A stretch of DNA of 64,000 nt from SIG307 sp045596385 (GCA_045596385.1 JAZOCC010000015.1:1-64000), one strand, 5' to 3'. Numbered from the stretch's first letter, positions 26,003 through 35,482 are shown. The notes: a model not told the origin generated them from the letters alone. Translations and numbers: made by a program.

Positions 26003-28258
26003 TTGAAGAGATGTACTTATCAGTCCAGTAAGTACACTAAGGCTACCGCTACTGCTGATGCAGTTGTAGTTGAGCTTGTTAAGGCTAAAAACTTTGTTGT
26101 TGACCAGACTGCTTCTAACGGTTTCAACTTAGTGTTTGATCAGGAAGCAAGCGTAGCTATTGCTGATGTTACCGTAGAAAAGATCATCAAGATTGGTGAT
26201 TCTACAGGTAAGATTCCGGTAGTAGTAAGTGGTGTTACTCTTTCCGAGGACAAGAAAACCGCTAGTGTTTCCTTGTTCACCAACTTTGAGAACGGTGTTG
26301 ATTATGTGATTTCTGTAAAGGGCTATGATGAAGCAGTTACCTTAACCGCTTTCGTTGGTGCTCCGAAGTCCATGACCATCAGTTCCAAGAGCAATATTCA
26401 GAACGGAATGTTTGTTAATACCAGCACTCCGACCGACTTAACCTACACCTTGTTCGATGAGCAGGGTAACAACGTTACCAACACTGTAACAAACGGTTAT
26501 GTCGTATACACTGCTGCTAACCCGACCAGCGCTGATTACTATGTAAGCGGCAACAGCATCTGCATCTATAAGAATGGTGCAGAAGTAGGCGTTAACGCAG
26601 AGTATCATACCCTTGAGTTTGATGTTAATGGTTTCGAGACCGTTATCAAGGGCGCAGGTACCTTCGTAGGTATCGACAAGACCCCGGATACCATTTCCGA
26701 GATTTCTCTCAACATCAAGAGATGGGGAAGCGGATATGCTAACAACGAGATTCCGGTAAATGATTTCGATGTTGCAGTAGAGCTTAAGATGAAGACTACC
26801 GTATGGGGCGATTATCTTCGTGATTACACCTACGGTTCTAGCGTAAGCTTAATCGATACCACCAACGGTGTAAATCCGCCGGTAGTACGTTTCCGCTCCA
26901 GTAATCCGGATGTATTGGATCTTGATGCAGCAGATCAGAATAAGATTACCTTATTCAAGGAAGGTACTGCAGCAATTCTTGTAGAGCTTGTTACCAGAAA
27001 TGCTGACGGATCTGAGAATGTAAACACAATTACGGCTACTTACATTACCGTTATCCCGAAGAGAGTTGTTACCAGCGTATCTGTAGGTGACGGTGCTACC
27101 TTAATTGTAGGTAATGTTCCGGGCTTCAACGAAGAGAAGATTACTCTTAATGCAGTTGACCAGTACAATGCACCGATTAACTGTGGTTCCGGTACTTCCT
27201 TAGTAGATATCAAGTATGCTATCGATGGTACTCCGGTTCCGGCTGGAACTGTTACCTTTGAGCCGCGTAGCGGTGCAAACGGCTGGCAGAACAAGATCGT
27301 TGTTAACAGCGATGTAATGGGCTCTCTTGAGTTCCCGGCAGGCCAGAACGAAATCAGCATCCCGCTTGTAGCTAAGCTTGTTATCAACGAGTGGAGACTT
27401 GACTATGCTGAGAGAGAAGTTCGTTTCCGCGTAGTAGTTAAGAAGCCGGCTGGTCCGGAAGTATTATCCGTCGAATTAGGCGGCGCTACCAACGGTAATG
27501 TTGGCAGATTTGTCACCCCGTGGGATGGCAATGGCAACACCGAAGGCCTTAAGGTTGCTCAGTTCAAGGTATTTACCAAGCAGAACGGTGTAAAGACCAG
27601 ACAGGAACAGGTTTACCAGAAGCTTACCAATGACGCAAATGCAGCAACTGCAGGAGCACTCTTCTACACCGTAATGCACGATGGACAGGATGTTACCGCA
27701 TATACCAACTTTGATGGTAATACTGTAACTCTTGATTTCAGTGCAACCACCAGCCAGTATATGGCAATGCCGGATGGTAACGGTGTTTATAATAATGTTG
27801 TTACTTACAGAACCGGTGACAATGCTAAGGCTCTTGGTGCAGGTACCTATGTATTCACCTTATATAAGGTTGTTGAGAATGCTACTCAGACCGCATCCTC
27901 CTTCGCATATGTATCCGCATCTAACGTAACCGTAACTTGCGATGCAGGAAGCTACTCCTTCGTAAAGAGAACTTCCGAGACCGCTAGCCATACTACTAAC
28001 GGTGTAGCATATGTTTACAATCCGAACGCTCAGTATGGTATGTACGATTGCGCTAACCAGGCTGCATTACGTTTCGCATTCGAAATCAAGAACAGAGACG
28101 GCCAGGTTGTAGGTACTGATGTTCCGTATTGGGTAGATGCTGTAGATGCTGTAAACAACGTACACGTTAAGAGCATTACCTTCTTTGAGTGTGTAGACGC
28201 TGAGAACAATGTATATGCTCCGTACACTGTACAGGTTAATACTTCCTTAAAGAAGTAA
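26003..28258 (+). pseudogene. Promoterless 5'-truncated surface-protein cassette (silent copy)
   Basis: An uninterrupted frame of about 750 codons without a credible start: it opens with a TTG lacking a ribosome site, no signal peptide and no promoter. From ACT at 26015 (TYQSSKYT) it is homologous in order to codon 219 onward of the convergent gene at 28365-31406: TADAVVVELVK against ADPIVVELVK, GAPKSMTI against GAPATMVV, and the C-terminal YAPYTVQVNTSLKK against YAPYTVSVDTSLVRK. Internal sequence has diverged widely. The absence of any stop or frameshift argues for selection, not decay. It is best read as a silent module that becomes expressed when the segment inverts, giving a predicted 965-residue fusion (218 + 747). 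Confidence 0.85.
26012..26036 (+). repeat. Left copy of the inverted recombinase-type core site
   Basis: Perfect 8-base inverted arms, TGTACTTA at 26012-26019 and TAAGTACA at 26029-26036, flank a 9-base asymmetric spacer TCAGTCCAG (26020-26028). This is the geometry of a tyrosine-recombinase core site. A near-identical copy in opposite orientation lies at 30731-30755 inside the intact gene, at the same codons and in the same frame. Confidence 0.75.
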
Positions 28259-28293
28259 TTCTCTAACAAGTTTTATTAGTACAGTAATACCAC

Positions 28294-28329
28294 AAAAACG
28301 CCCCCGCGGTTACCCGCGAGGGCGTTTTT
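28294..28329. terminator. Bidirectional terminator between the two convergent surface-protein modules
   Basis: AAAAACGCCC with CGCGG on the left pairs with CCGCGAGGGCGTTTTT on the right, giving a strong stem with T runs on both strands. It ends transcripts from either direction, so it works whichever module is joined to the promoter. It lies centrally in the proposed invertible segment. Confidence 0.85.
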
Positions 28330-28364
28330 TATTCGTAGTTATAAACTATCGACTGTACTGTTAA

Positions 28365-31300
28365 TTACTTTCTAACAAGGGAGGTATCTACAGATACAGT
28401 GTACGGAGCATAGCAGCCGTCACCAAGGCTCTCGTAGAATACAACTTCCTTAACGTATACGTAGTTAGCAGTTGCAGTGTAATCTACAAAGTACTTGTAG
28501 TCACCGTCGAAGTAGTAGTTTACACCATCATCAGTCTTAAGAACGTTCTTACCATCTCTGTTCTTGAAGGTGAAGCTCTTCAGGATTGCTACAGAGTCAA
28601 CAGCGTAATCACCGCTGATGGTTACAGTGTTCTTTAACTGAGCATTCTTATCAATGCTGTAAGCGCCGGTACCGTTCATTACTACGTTAGCATCAGACTG
28701 ATGTAACTGAACAGCATACAACTCGCCTGCATCATCAACGAACCACTGGAACAGAGCGAAGGTATACAAGCCGGTACCCTTATCATAGTAGTTCGGTACA
28801 AATGCACCACTAGTTACACCAAGTGCGGTGTAAAGCTTGCTATCCTCAGACTGACCGGTTAAGCGAACAACTGCCTTATTGGTGTTAACCAATTCCGGAG
28901 CTACGCTATACGGGTAATCACTGGTCTTATCGCCGTATACATTTGCAGAAGCGGTGATTTCCTGACCATCCTTAAGAATCTTGTACTGGTAAGCACCTAC
29001 AGTAGCGGTGTTCTTATCGTACGGAGCGATAGCTACGGTATCAACAGTTACACCGTTGCTCTTCTTGAATACTTCGAAGGAAAGGGTCTTACCGCTCTCG
29101 GTATTGTTGTTCCAGTCATACGGAGTTACGTATCTGGAGATATCAACATAGTTAGAGGAAGCCTTAACCTCAATGTACTCGTTGTCAGCGCCTGCAGTCG
29201 GCTCCTGAACGGTTACGGTGAAGTATGCCTTAATGTCAGCGCCATTAGCTGCCTTGCAGGTTACTTCGTAATCTAAGGAAATGTACTGACCGTTGTCAGC
29301 AGCATCGAAAAGACCCTTGCTTACAAGGTAATGCTTAATCATAGCACCGTCAATGGTAAGACCTACATAGTTTACACCGTCAGCCCAGTAACCCTGAGAC
29401 GGATCAAACCAAGTGGAAACATACGGCCAAGCAGAAAGATCTGCTGCATCATAGCCTTCGCCATAACCGTCGGATAAGCACTTAATGGTTGCAGTGTTGG
29501 TGGTTACAGCAATTCTGTTACCGCGCTGGTCATAACCAAGAATGTTGTTTGCATTCTGGCTGAAGCCTACACGCTTGGTAATGTTGTTAGCAATCTGCCA
29601 CAACGGAGCATCTGCATTTGCTACATAGAAGAAATCATTGGAAGAGATCTGCTCTTCGCCTACTAAGTAGATATCAGAAGCACTTACGGTGAAGCTGCTG
29701 TTAGCGATAGAGATGGAATTGAGATATGCATCCTCAATAACAGTTACTTCAATGGTAGCAAACGGAACATCACTCCAAGTGCCATTGGTCTTGATACCAT
29801 AGTTTACATAGAATACAGCGGTACCAGCCTTGTTCGGAAGAACAACACCGTTCACGATATCAGCAACTTCCGGAGTAACCGGGGTAATGGTAATTCTCTC
29901 ATTGAGACCATTGTTGTTTGCAGTGAACTGAGCTTCGTTATTCTTGTTAGCGAAAGTAGTGAACTCAGCTTCCTCACCGTTGCTGAGAGCTACCTTAAGC
30001 CATACGTTCTTGTCTTCACTTACCTGAAGGGTAGTGGTAACAGCATCATACCAGTTGCCGTCTAAGTCAACAACGTTAACGCCTACCGGGTAGATAGCCG
30101 GAGCATCTACAGCGTAGAAGGTCTCCTTAGCTTCAAGAGCGCCAACAATCTTGCCGTTCTCGAACTTACCGCGATAGTTAGCGATAACGGTTGCGAAAGC
30201 GGAATCCTTCTTAATGGTAAGCTTCTTGCCGTTGAGGATGAACTCACCCTGGGTAGCACTCTTCTCTAACTTATAGGTTACAAGCTGCTCATACTCAGCA
30301 GAGGTAACATCTACACCGTTAGCATCGTAGAAGAGACACTGAAGGGTTGCGGTCTCACCGGTGGTAAGAACGTTAGCCGGAGTCTTGCCGGAAGCAACAA
30401 CTACCATGGTAGCCGGAGCACCTACAGATGCTACAAAGCTAACAGTCTCGAAGCCCTTAACGCCAACCTCATAGGTTGCACCGTCAATAAAAGCACCGAA
30501 CAACTCAACGGTTGCGGTCTTGCCATCCTCAGAAAGAACAGCTGCTCTAACAACCTGAGCGTAAGCATAGTCACCAACCATTCTGTTTACGGTAACGTCA
30601 GCTACCGGAAGGGACTTAAGAGCAGAGCTGAGAGTAAGAGTAACCTTCGTAGCGCTGTTCTGGGTAACAGCAAAGGTGCTGTCCTTAACAAGCTCAACTA
30701 CGATCGGATCTGCCTCAGCAGTCTTCTCGGTGTACTTGCTGGACTGATAAGTATAGCAGTAAAGCTTGTACTCACCTGCCTCAGCAGCGTCGGTGAAGGT
30801 GAACTGACCATTCTTCTGATTGATCTCAACACCCGTAGCCGGCTCAGCAACCCACTTCGTGTAGTCGGTTACTAAAGTACCTCTCTTGGTGGTCGGGTTA
30901 CCATCTTCGTCATACATAGTTCTGTTAAGATCTACTACATCGTTAACTTCAACGGTAGCACCGTCCCATGCGTCAGCGTTGCTGATCTCAACATCATATG
31001 CGTTAGCCTTAACGGTAACCTTGGTCTTTAAGGTGGTTACTTCATTGGTAGCCTTCTCAGTAACCTTACAGTATACGGTAGCCTTACCTACAGCAACAGC
31101 AGTAGCAACGCCACCCTTTGCAACAGTTACGACATTCTCGTCGCTAGAAGACCAAGCAAAGCTGTAAGCGGTCTTCCAATCAGCCGGCTTATTCTTCAGG
31201 TTGAAATCGTATACAGATACGTTACCCTTGCCCGGCGCAGCCACTTCGCCGCCCTTGTGATTGATTCCCTCGTTAACGTAGAGAATCTGCTCGGACTTGT

Positions 31301-31406
31301 TGATGGCCATTTCGTCAGCAGCCTTTGCAGAAGCAGCCGGAGCAAATGCGGTAACAACCATTGCTGCTGCTAAAACAAAAGCAAGCTTCTTAGAGAAACT
31401 TCTCAT
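28365..31406 (-). CDS. Secreted S-layer-like or surface protein with variable C-terminal module (expressed copy)
   Basis: A 1013-residue exported protein. The signal peptide is clear (MRSFSKKLAFVLAAAMVVTA, cut near ASA-KAA). Residues 30-135 look like a bacterial Ig-like (Big_2) domain (WSSSDENVVTVAKGGVATAVAVGKATVYC). The rest is a chain of beta-sandwich-type modules with few cysteines, as in S-layer or adhesin proteins. No LPXTG or SLH motif was seen, so the anchor is unclear. A strong promoter (31536-31564), a long leader and TAAGGAGG before the start suggest high expression. Codons 215-226 contain the core site shared with the silent cassette; the 218 residues before it are constant and the 795 after it would be exchanged by inversion. 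Confidence 0.88.
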   Translation of the reverse strand: MRSFSKKLAFVLAAAMVVTAFAPAASAKAADEMAINKSEQILYVNEGINHKGGEVAAPGKGNVSVYDFNLKNKPADWKTAYSFAWSSSDENVVTVAKGGVATAVAVGKATVYCKVTEKATNEVTTLKTKVTVKANAYDVEISNADAWDGATVEVNDVVDLNRTMYDEDGNPTTKRGTLVTDYTKWVAEPATGVEINQKNGQFTFTDAAEAGEYKLYCYTYQSSKYTEKTAEADPIVVELVKDSTFAVTQNSATKVTLTLSSALKSLPVADVTVNRMVGDYAYAQVVRAAVLSEDGKTATVELFGAFIDGATYEVGVKGFETVSFVASVGAPATMVVVASGKTPANVLTTGETATLQCLFYDANGVDVTSAEYEQLVTYKLEKSATQGEFILNGKKLTIKKDSAFATVIANYRGKFENGKIVGALEAKETFYAVDAPAIYPVGVNVVDLDGNWYDAVTTTLQVSEDKNVWLKVALSNGEEAEFTTFANKNNEAQFTANNNGLNERITITPVTPEVADIVNGVVLPNKAGTAVFYVNYGIKTNGTWSDVPFATIEVTVIEDAYLNSISIANSSFTVSASDIYLVGEEQISSNDFFYVANADAPLWQIANNITKRVGFSQNANNILGYDQRGNRIAVTTNTATIKCLSDGYGEGYDAADLSAWPYVSTWFDPSQGYWADGVNYVGLTIDGAMIKHYLVSKGLFDAADNGQYISLDYEVTCKAANGADIKAYFTVTVQEPTAGADNEYIEVKASSNYVDISRYVTPYDWNNNTESGKTLSFEVFKKSNGVTVDTVAIAPYDKNTATVGAYQYKILKDGQEITASANVYGDKTSDYPYSVAPELVNTNKAVVRLTGQSEDSKLYTALGVTSGAFVPNYYDKGTGLYTFALFQWFVDDAGELYAVQLHQSDANVVMNGTGAYSIDKNAQLKNTVTISGDYAVDSVAILKSFTFKNRDGKNVLKTDDGVNYYFDGDYKYFVDYTATANYVYVKEVVFYESLGDGCYAPYTVSVDTSLVRK
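30731..30755 (-). repeat. Right copy of the inverted recombinase-type core site, inside the expressed gene
   Basis: On the minus strand the arms are TATACTTA and CAAGTACA around the identical 9-base spacer TCAGTCCAG. The arms differ from the perfect left site at two of sixteen positions. Matching sequence extends over 24 bases with one mismatch (30730-30753 against 26014-26037). The spacer lies in codons 220-223 and keeps frame with the silent cassette. Confidence 0.75.
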
Positions 31407-31535
31407 CTTTTATCTTCCTCCTTAAATAATATGGTGTTATGTCCCGGTAAAAAAGTCGTTTGAAATCTCCCCGGCTACTGGTTCAAAATCGCACAACTTC
31501 TGTCTCAAGGACATAACCGTTCCTATAACAAGATG

Positions 31536-31601
31536 ATTATAACAACAAACGCTTCAAAGGTCAAGTACTTTCGTCCATATTTTGAACAAATCAAGTACTT
31601 T
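31536..31601 (-). promoter_or_regulatory. Promoter of the expressed surface-protein gene with direct repeats
   Basis: On the minus strand TTGACC (plus 31559-31564) and TATAAT (plus 31536-31541) are spaced by exactly 17 bases, giving a leader of about 120 bases. The sequence AAAGTACTTGA occurs twice in direct orientation, at plus 31561-31571 and 31591-31601, one copy overlapping the -35 box. A further inverted repeat, GTTCCTG/CAGGAAAC, lies at 31614-31640. These look like regulator sites. Confidence 0.7.
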
Positions 31602-31830
31602 TACCCCTCCCTCGTTCCTGTTATATCTTGTCCAGGAAACATTGAGTTAATGCAAATGTAGTTGTGTAGCGCCGGCAACGTGTGTCTCAGATATCGCAAT
31701 ATCTAATTAGGATGTGACACGCAGTTCCCAAGATGCCGCCGGGCATACCTTGTACATTCGCTCAATCCTATAATGCAATTTGTTTGTGTCAAATTTATGT
31801 CACGCATTTGTCATATTTAGTTTTTTTCTA

Positions 31831-31871
31831 CAAAAATGCGACAGAGACCGTTTCAACTCTCTGTCGCATTC
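31831..31871 (-). terminator. thrC terminator
   Basis: ATGCGACAGAGA and TCTCTGTCGCAT pair as a 12-bp stem with a short loop; on the minus strand it is followed by TTTTT, about 25 bases after the thrC stop. Confidence 0.85.
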
Positions 31872-31893
31872 TGCGTATCTTCTATACTCTTTT

Positions 31894-33381
31894 TTACAGT
31901 CCCAGGAACTTCTCTACCTCTGCCTGCATCTTTTCGGTCTCGCATACAGTATCGTGAAGTACCGGTGCGGTACGAATCTCTTCGATGGCATTCGGTACCT
32001 TTACCTTTGCGATACGGGACAGTTCATCTACCAGATCAAAATCAGACCAACTGTCATACTTTGCATCAATAGCGCCCATGACGCTTCTGGTAAACTTGTA
32101 CGGGCTTGCGGTGGATGCGATTACGGTTACCTTGTCATCACCGGTTGCCTTCTTATACTCGTTGTATACATGAGCCGCAACAGCGGTGTGGGTATCCATT
32201 ACATAACCGGTCTTCTCATAGAGAGCCTTAATCACAGCCGCGGTCTGAGCCTCGGTTGCGTAGCCGCCGGTAAAGTCATCAAGACGAGCCTTCATCTCGT
32301 CGGTAATGGTATACTTACCGGTCTTCTTTAAGGAATCCATCAGCTCTGTGGTCTTCGTTGCATCACAGCCTGCAATCATGTAAATGAGACGCTCTAAGTT
32401 ACTGGAAATCAAAATATCCATAGACGGAGACGTGGTCAAAATGAATTCACGGTTCTTATCGTAGGTACCGGTCTGGAAGAAATCGTACAATACCTTGTTG
32501 TCGTTGGATGCGCAAACCAGCTTACCGATCGGGGTGCCCATCAATTTTGCGTAGTAAGCTGCAAGGATATTACCAAAGTTACCGGTCGGAACCGTAACAT
32601 TCATCTCCTCGCCTGCCTTTAAGGTACCATTCGCCAAAAGACGGGTATATGCGTATACATAGTATGCCACCTGCGGAACCAGACGACCGATGTTGATGGA
32701 GTTTGCGGAGGAGAAGCAGAAACCTGCCTTTGCCATACGCTCCTTTAGCTCTTCGTTACCGAACATCATCTTTACGCCGGTCTGGGCATCGTCAAAATTA
32801 CCGGTAATACCGATTACGTGGGTATTGGCACCCTTCTGGGTAACCATCTGCTTTTCCTGAATTCGGCTGACACCGTTCTTCGGGTAAAATACGATAATAC
32901 GGGTACCCTGTACATCCGCAAAGCCTGCCAACGCAGCCTTACCGGTATCGCCGGAAGTAGCAGTAAGAATAACAATCTCGCCCTCGTTGTTGTTCTTCTT
33001 TGCCGCAGTGGTCAAAAGGTGCGGCAAAATGGAAAGCGCCATATCCTTGAACGCAATGGTTGCGCCGTGGAACAGCTCTAAGTAATAAGCACCGTCAGCC
33101 TTCTTAATCGGTGCGATTTCTTTCACGTCAAACTTCTCGTCGTAAGCACTGTTGATACAATGCTTTAACTCCGCCTCGGTATAGTCCGTCAGGAACAGCT
33201 TCAATACTTCGTATGCCACTTCCTGATAAGACATGGCAGCAAGCTTCTCCAGACTTACATCCAGCTTCGGAATTGCGGTCGGCACAAACAAGCCGCCGTC
33301 CTTTGCAAGTCCCTGTAATACTGCCTGGGATGCGGTTACGGTTTCATTTTCGTTTCTCGTACTCTTATATAAAATCTCCAT
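31894..33381 (-). CDS. thrC: Threonine synthase
   Basis: A 495-residue PLP enzyme that converts O-phosphohomoserine to threonine. It is the long form of the family, starting MEILYKSTRNENETVTASQAVLQGLAKDGGLFVPT. The PLP lysine lies in the conserved FKDMALSILPHLL context, and the phosphate-binding TATSGDTGKAAL segment follows. Length is normal. GAGGAGG precedes the start. It is flanked by its own terminator and stands alone; no other threonine-pathway gene is in the window. No T-box or riboswitch was seen in the short upstream space. Confidence 0.95.
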   Translation of the reverse strand: MEILYKSTRNENETVTASQAVLQGLAKDGGLFVPTAIPKLDVSLEKLAAMSYQEVAYEVLKLFLTDYTEAELKHCINSAYDEKFDVKEIAPIKKADGAYYLELFHGATIAFKDMALSILPHLLTTAAKKNNNEGEIVILTATSGDTGKAALAGFADVQGTRIIVFYPKNGVSRIQEKQMVTQKGANTHVIGITGNFDDAQTGVKMMFGNEELKERMAKAGFCFSSANSINIGRLVPQVAYYVYAYTRLLANGTLKAGEEMNVTVPTGNFGNILAAYYAKLMGTPIGKLVCASNDNKVLYDFFQTGTYDKNREFILTTSPSMDILISSNLERLIYMIAGCDATKTTELMDSLKKTGKYTITDEMKARLDDFTGGYATEAQTAAVIKALYEKTGYVMDTHTAVAAHVYNEYKKATGDDKVTVIASTASPYKFTRSVMGAIDAKYDSWSDFDLVDELSRIAKVKVPNAIEEIRTAPVLHDTVCETEKMQAEVEKFLGL

Positions 33382-33492
33382 GGTTCCTCCTCATCCGGTC
33401 CCCTTCTCAGTGAGAACGCGGTATTCTACCGTTTTTCTCCGCTCATTGTAGCACAGAAAATGCAGTGTTGCAAGAAGATTTACAGCCTTTTT

Positions 33493-34326
33493 TTATTTAT
33501 CCGCAAAAAACTCATGAACACCGTGGCGGAACAAAAACTTTAACGAAGAATCAAACCAGCTCATCGCCTTCTTATTTGCCAGTCTGCGGGCCGCAAAATA
33601 CATTGCGCCCTGGGAATAGTCCTCGCCCGCAAGTACACGTTCTACCGCTTCTCTCGTTTCGTCGGACACTTCCACTGTCCAATAACGACCGTCCTTAATC
33701 GGTGCAAACTGGTAGGTCACTCCGTTGTTCTGGAATACCACCTCTGCAATACTGTTCGGGAACTTCTTGGATACCACACGGTTTAAAATAACATTTGCTA
33801 CCAACATACGGCCCTTGATATCCTCACAGGTTGCCTCTGCCTCCACAATACGAAGAAGCACTTCCTTATCCTCTTCCGTAATCAGGAGCGGAGTCTCACC
33901 TGCATACACTTTAATTTTTCCGCCCCAGACAGAACCCGCCGGAGAAGCCATCAGCTCCAGCTCACCCTGTTCCAGAGTCTCTAATACATCCTGCGCCAAT
34001 GCAAACGTAGAGATACTCTCGAAGACTTCCTCTCCTTCTGTTTCCTCTTCCGCCGCACGACCGGTTTCGATATTGTATGCAGCCACCTGTAACAAACTTC
34101 CGGAGGCTGCATCCGTAACAAATACATCTTTTGCATCAAGGCTCTGATACTGTACCGCCTTCTTTTCCTCTTCTGTTTGCTCTGTCGCATATTCTTCTGC
34201 CGCCAACGCCTTTGCGCCTGCATCGTAAGCCTGTCCGTTCCATACCTGTCTGCCGAAGCCGATTCCCAGGCCGGCCAGCATAAGCAACGCAACAGCAACA
34301 ATTGCTGCGGTCTTTCCCTTTTTCAT
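33493..34326 (-). CDS. SleB-type cell wall hydrolase
   Basis: A 277-residue exported protein. Residues 7-25 are a membrane or signal segment. The C-terminal 135 residues are a SleB/Hydrolase_2 domain: EVLLRIVEAEATCEDIKGRMLVANVILNRV contains the probable catalytic Glu, and GAMYFAARRLA is near the end. SleB enzymes are lytic transglycosylases of the spore cortex; vegetative relatives also exist. No peptidoglycan-binding repeat is present, and the middle region (about 30-130) is acidic and unassigned, so it may be a vegetative hydrolase instead of the true cortex enzyme. Start follows AGGAG. Confidence 0.85.
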   Translation of the reverse strand: MKKGKTAAIVAVALLMLAGLGIGFGRQVWNGQAYDAGAKALAAEEYATEQTEEEKKAVQYQSLDAKDVFVTDAASGSLLQVAAYNIETGRAAEEETEGEEVFESISTFALAQDVLETLEQGELELMASPAGSVWGGKIKVYAGETPLLITEEDKEVLLRIVEAEATCEDIKGRMLVANVILNRVVSKKFPNSIAEVVFQNNGVTYQFAPIKDGRYWTVEVSDETREAVERVLAGEDYSQGAMYFAARRLANKKAMSWFDSSLKFLFRHGVHEFFADK

Positions 34327-34601
34327 AAATGCTCCTATTCTCTCATAATCTCACATGCATTCCCTATCGATTCCGCCCTATCCCCGCAGAAACACTCGGG
34401 TTTGATTTTATCATCGATTTCCGGGTTGTCAATAAGTTTTGGGTTTTTTCGTGAATTCCGCCCACCAACCTGACTATTTTTTCACAAACATCTTATCTGC
34501 TTTGTCTAATATGCACAGTTTTTATTCCCTGTTTTTGTTCTTTTTTACCAAAAAATCATATGACAACTAATTTATTCTTATGCTGTCGTATCTATTTGTT
34601 C

Positions 34602-34630
34602 TTGTCAGGCGGACAAAAGTACGCTATACT
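34602..34630 (+). promoter_or_regulatory. Promoter of the AP2-domain gene
   Basis: TTGTCA at 34602-34607 and TATACT at 34625-34630 are 17 bases apart, about 45 bases before the start codon. The remaining part of the 34327-34601 gap is AT-rich and shows no gene. Confidence 0.7.
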
Positions 34631-34675
34631 GATATCTATAGAACCAAGTGACTTCGCACAAATGAGGAGGTTTTC

Positions 34676-35473
34676 ATGGCCGCGGGTGTATATGAAACAA
34701 CAAAAAAAGACGGGACTCCTTCTTATCGCGCTTCCTTTACCCATAAGGGCAAACATATCAGCCTGGGAAGCTTTTCCACCAAAGAGGGTGCCCACCGTGC
34801 ATATCTGACCGCAGAACTTTTGCTCCGTTCTCCGGAGGGGACTCTGTTGTCTCTCTCCGATTATGCCGCTGCCGGCAGACCTCTTTCCTATGAAAAATGG
34901 ATTATCCTATTAAATCTCCGGGACAACGGCATCTACTTTAAGACACCGATTTACCTGTATCGACGCTATTTTGTCTACCATTACGACGAAGAAACCCATC
35001 TGAAATTCGACGCCGATGATTTATTCTACTACTCTAACCATAAAATCATGAAACGGGGCGGTCATCTGTTTGTGGCAGACTACGGCATGCAGGTCACACT
35101 CCCCTCCCGCTACGGCATCAAAGCCCACGCCGTAGAAGGCCGCGACTACCGCTTTATCAACGGAGACTCTACCGATTTTCGCTACGGTAACCTGGAGATT
35201 TTCAACCGTTACACCGGTGTCACTGCCGAATACAAAAAAGGGCAGCTTGTCTATCTTGCCAAAATTCACGTAAACGGTGACTATATTATAGGAAGATACG
35301 CCACCGAGGAAGAGGCCGCCATCGCCTATAACAAGGCGGCGGATCTGTTAAACAAACTGGGAATCCGGAAGAATTATTCCAGAAATTATGTGGAAGGGCT
35401 CACAGAGCAAGAGGCAAACTCTTTATATAAGAAGATACGCATTTCACCGAAGTTGAAATTGGCAGCGCAATAA
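34676..35473 (+). CDS. Stand-alone protein with two AP2-like DNA-binding domains
   Basis: A 265-residue protein. Residues 3-47 (GVYETTKKDGTPSYRASF, then KHISLGSFSTKEGAHRAY) and about 182-230 (GVTAEYKKGQLVYLAKI, then IIGRYATEEEAAIAYNKAA) are AP2/ERF-type three-stranded DNA-binding folds. The part between (about 60-180) ends YRFINGDSTDFRYGNLEIFNRYTGV, which resembles the N-R-x-E-N-L tail of HNH homing endonucleases, but no HNH catalytic His-Asn-His is visible. It may be a DNA-binding relic of a homing endonuclease, or a regulator. AGGAGG precedes the ATG. It lies upstream of rnpB with its own promoter; target unknown. Confidence 0.7.
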   Translation: MAAGVYETTKKDGTPSYRASFTHKGKHISLGSFSTKEGAHRAYLTAELLLRSPEGTLLSLSDYAAAGRPLSYEKWIILLNLRDNGIYFKTPIYLYRRYFVYHYDEETHLKFDADDLFYYSNHKIMKRGGHLFVADYGMQVTLPSRYGIKAHAVEGRDYRFINGDSTDFRYGNLEIFNRYTGVTAEYKKGQLVYLAKIHVNGDYIIGRYATEEEAAIAYNKAADLLNKLGIRKNYSRNYVEGLTEQEANSLYKKIRISPKLKLAAQ

Positions 35474-35482
35474 AATCGACCC

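Larger units (their letters stand above)
31407..31893. other. Intergenic space between surface-protein gene and thrC
   Basis: Holds the leader and promoter of the surface-protein gene (to about 31640), then a stretch at about 31655-31745 with small inverted repeats (AGATAT/ATATCT with CGCA between; GCCGGC and GCCGGGC at the outside), and the thrC terminator. No gene seen. Confidence 0.5.

Noticed and set aside
26003..26014. TTG at 26003 as a real start codon of the plus-strand surface-protein frame
   Set aside because: No ribosome site, no signal peptide and no promoter; the homologous protein has 218 residues before this point. Treated as a silent cassette.
31655..31745. A riboswitch upstream of the surface-protein gene
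   Set aside because: The small inverted repeats lie upstream of the promoter, so they would not be in the mRNA leader, and no known aptamer was recognised.
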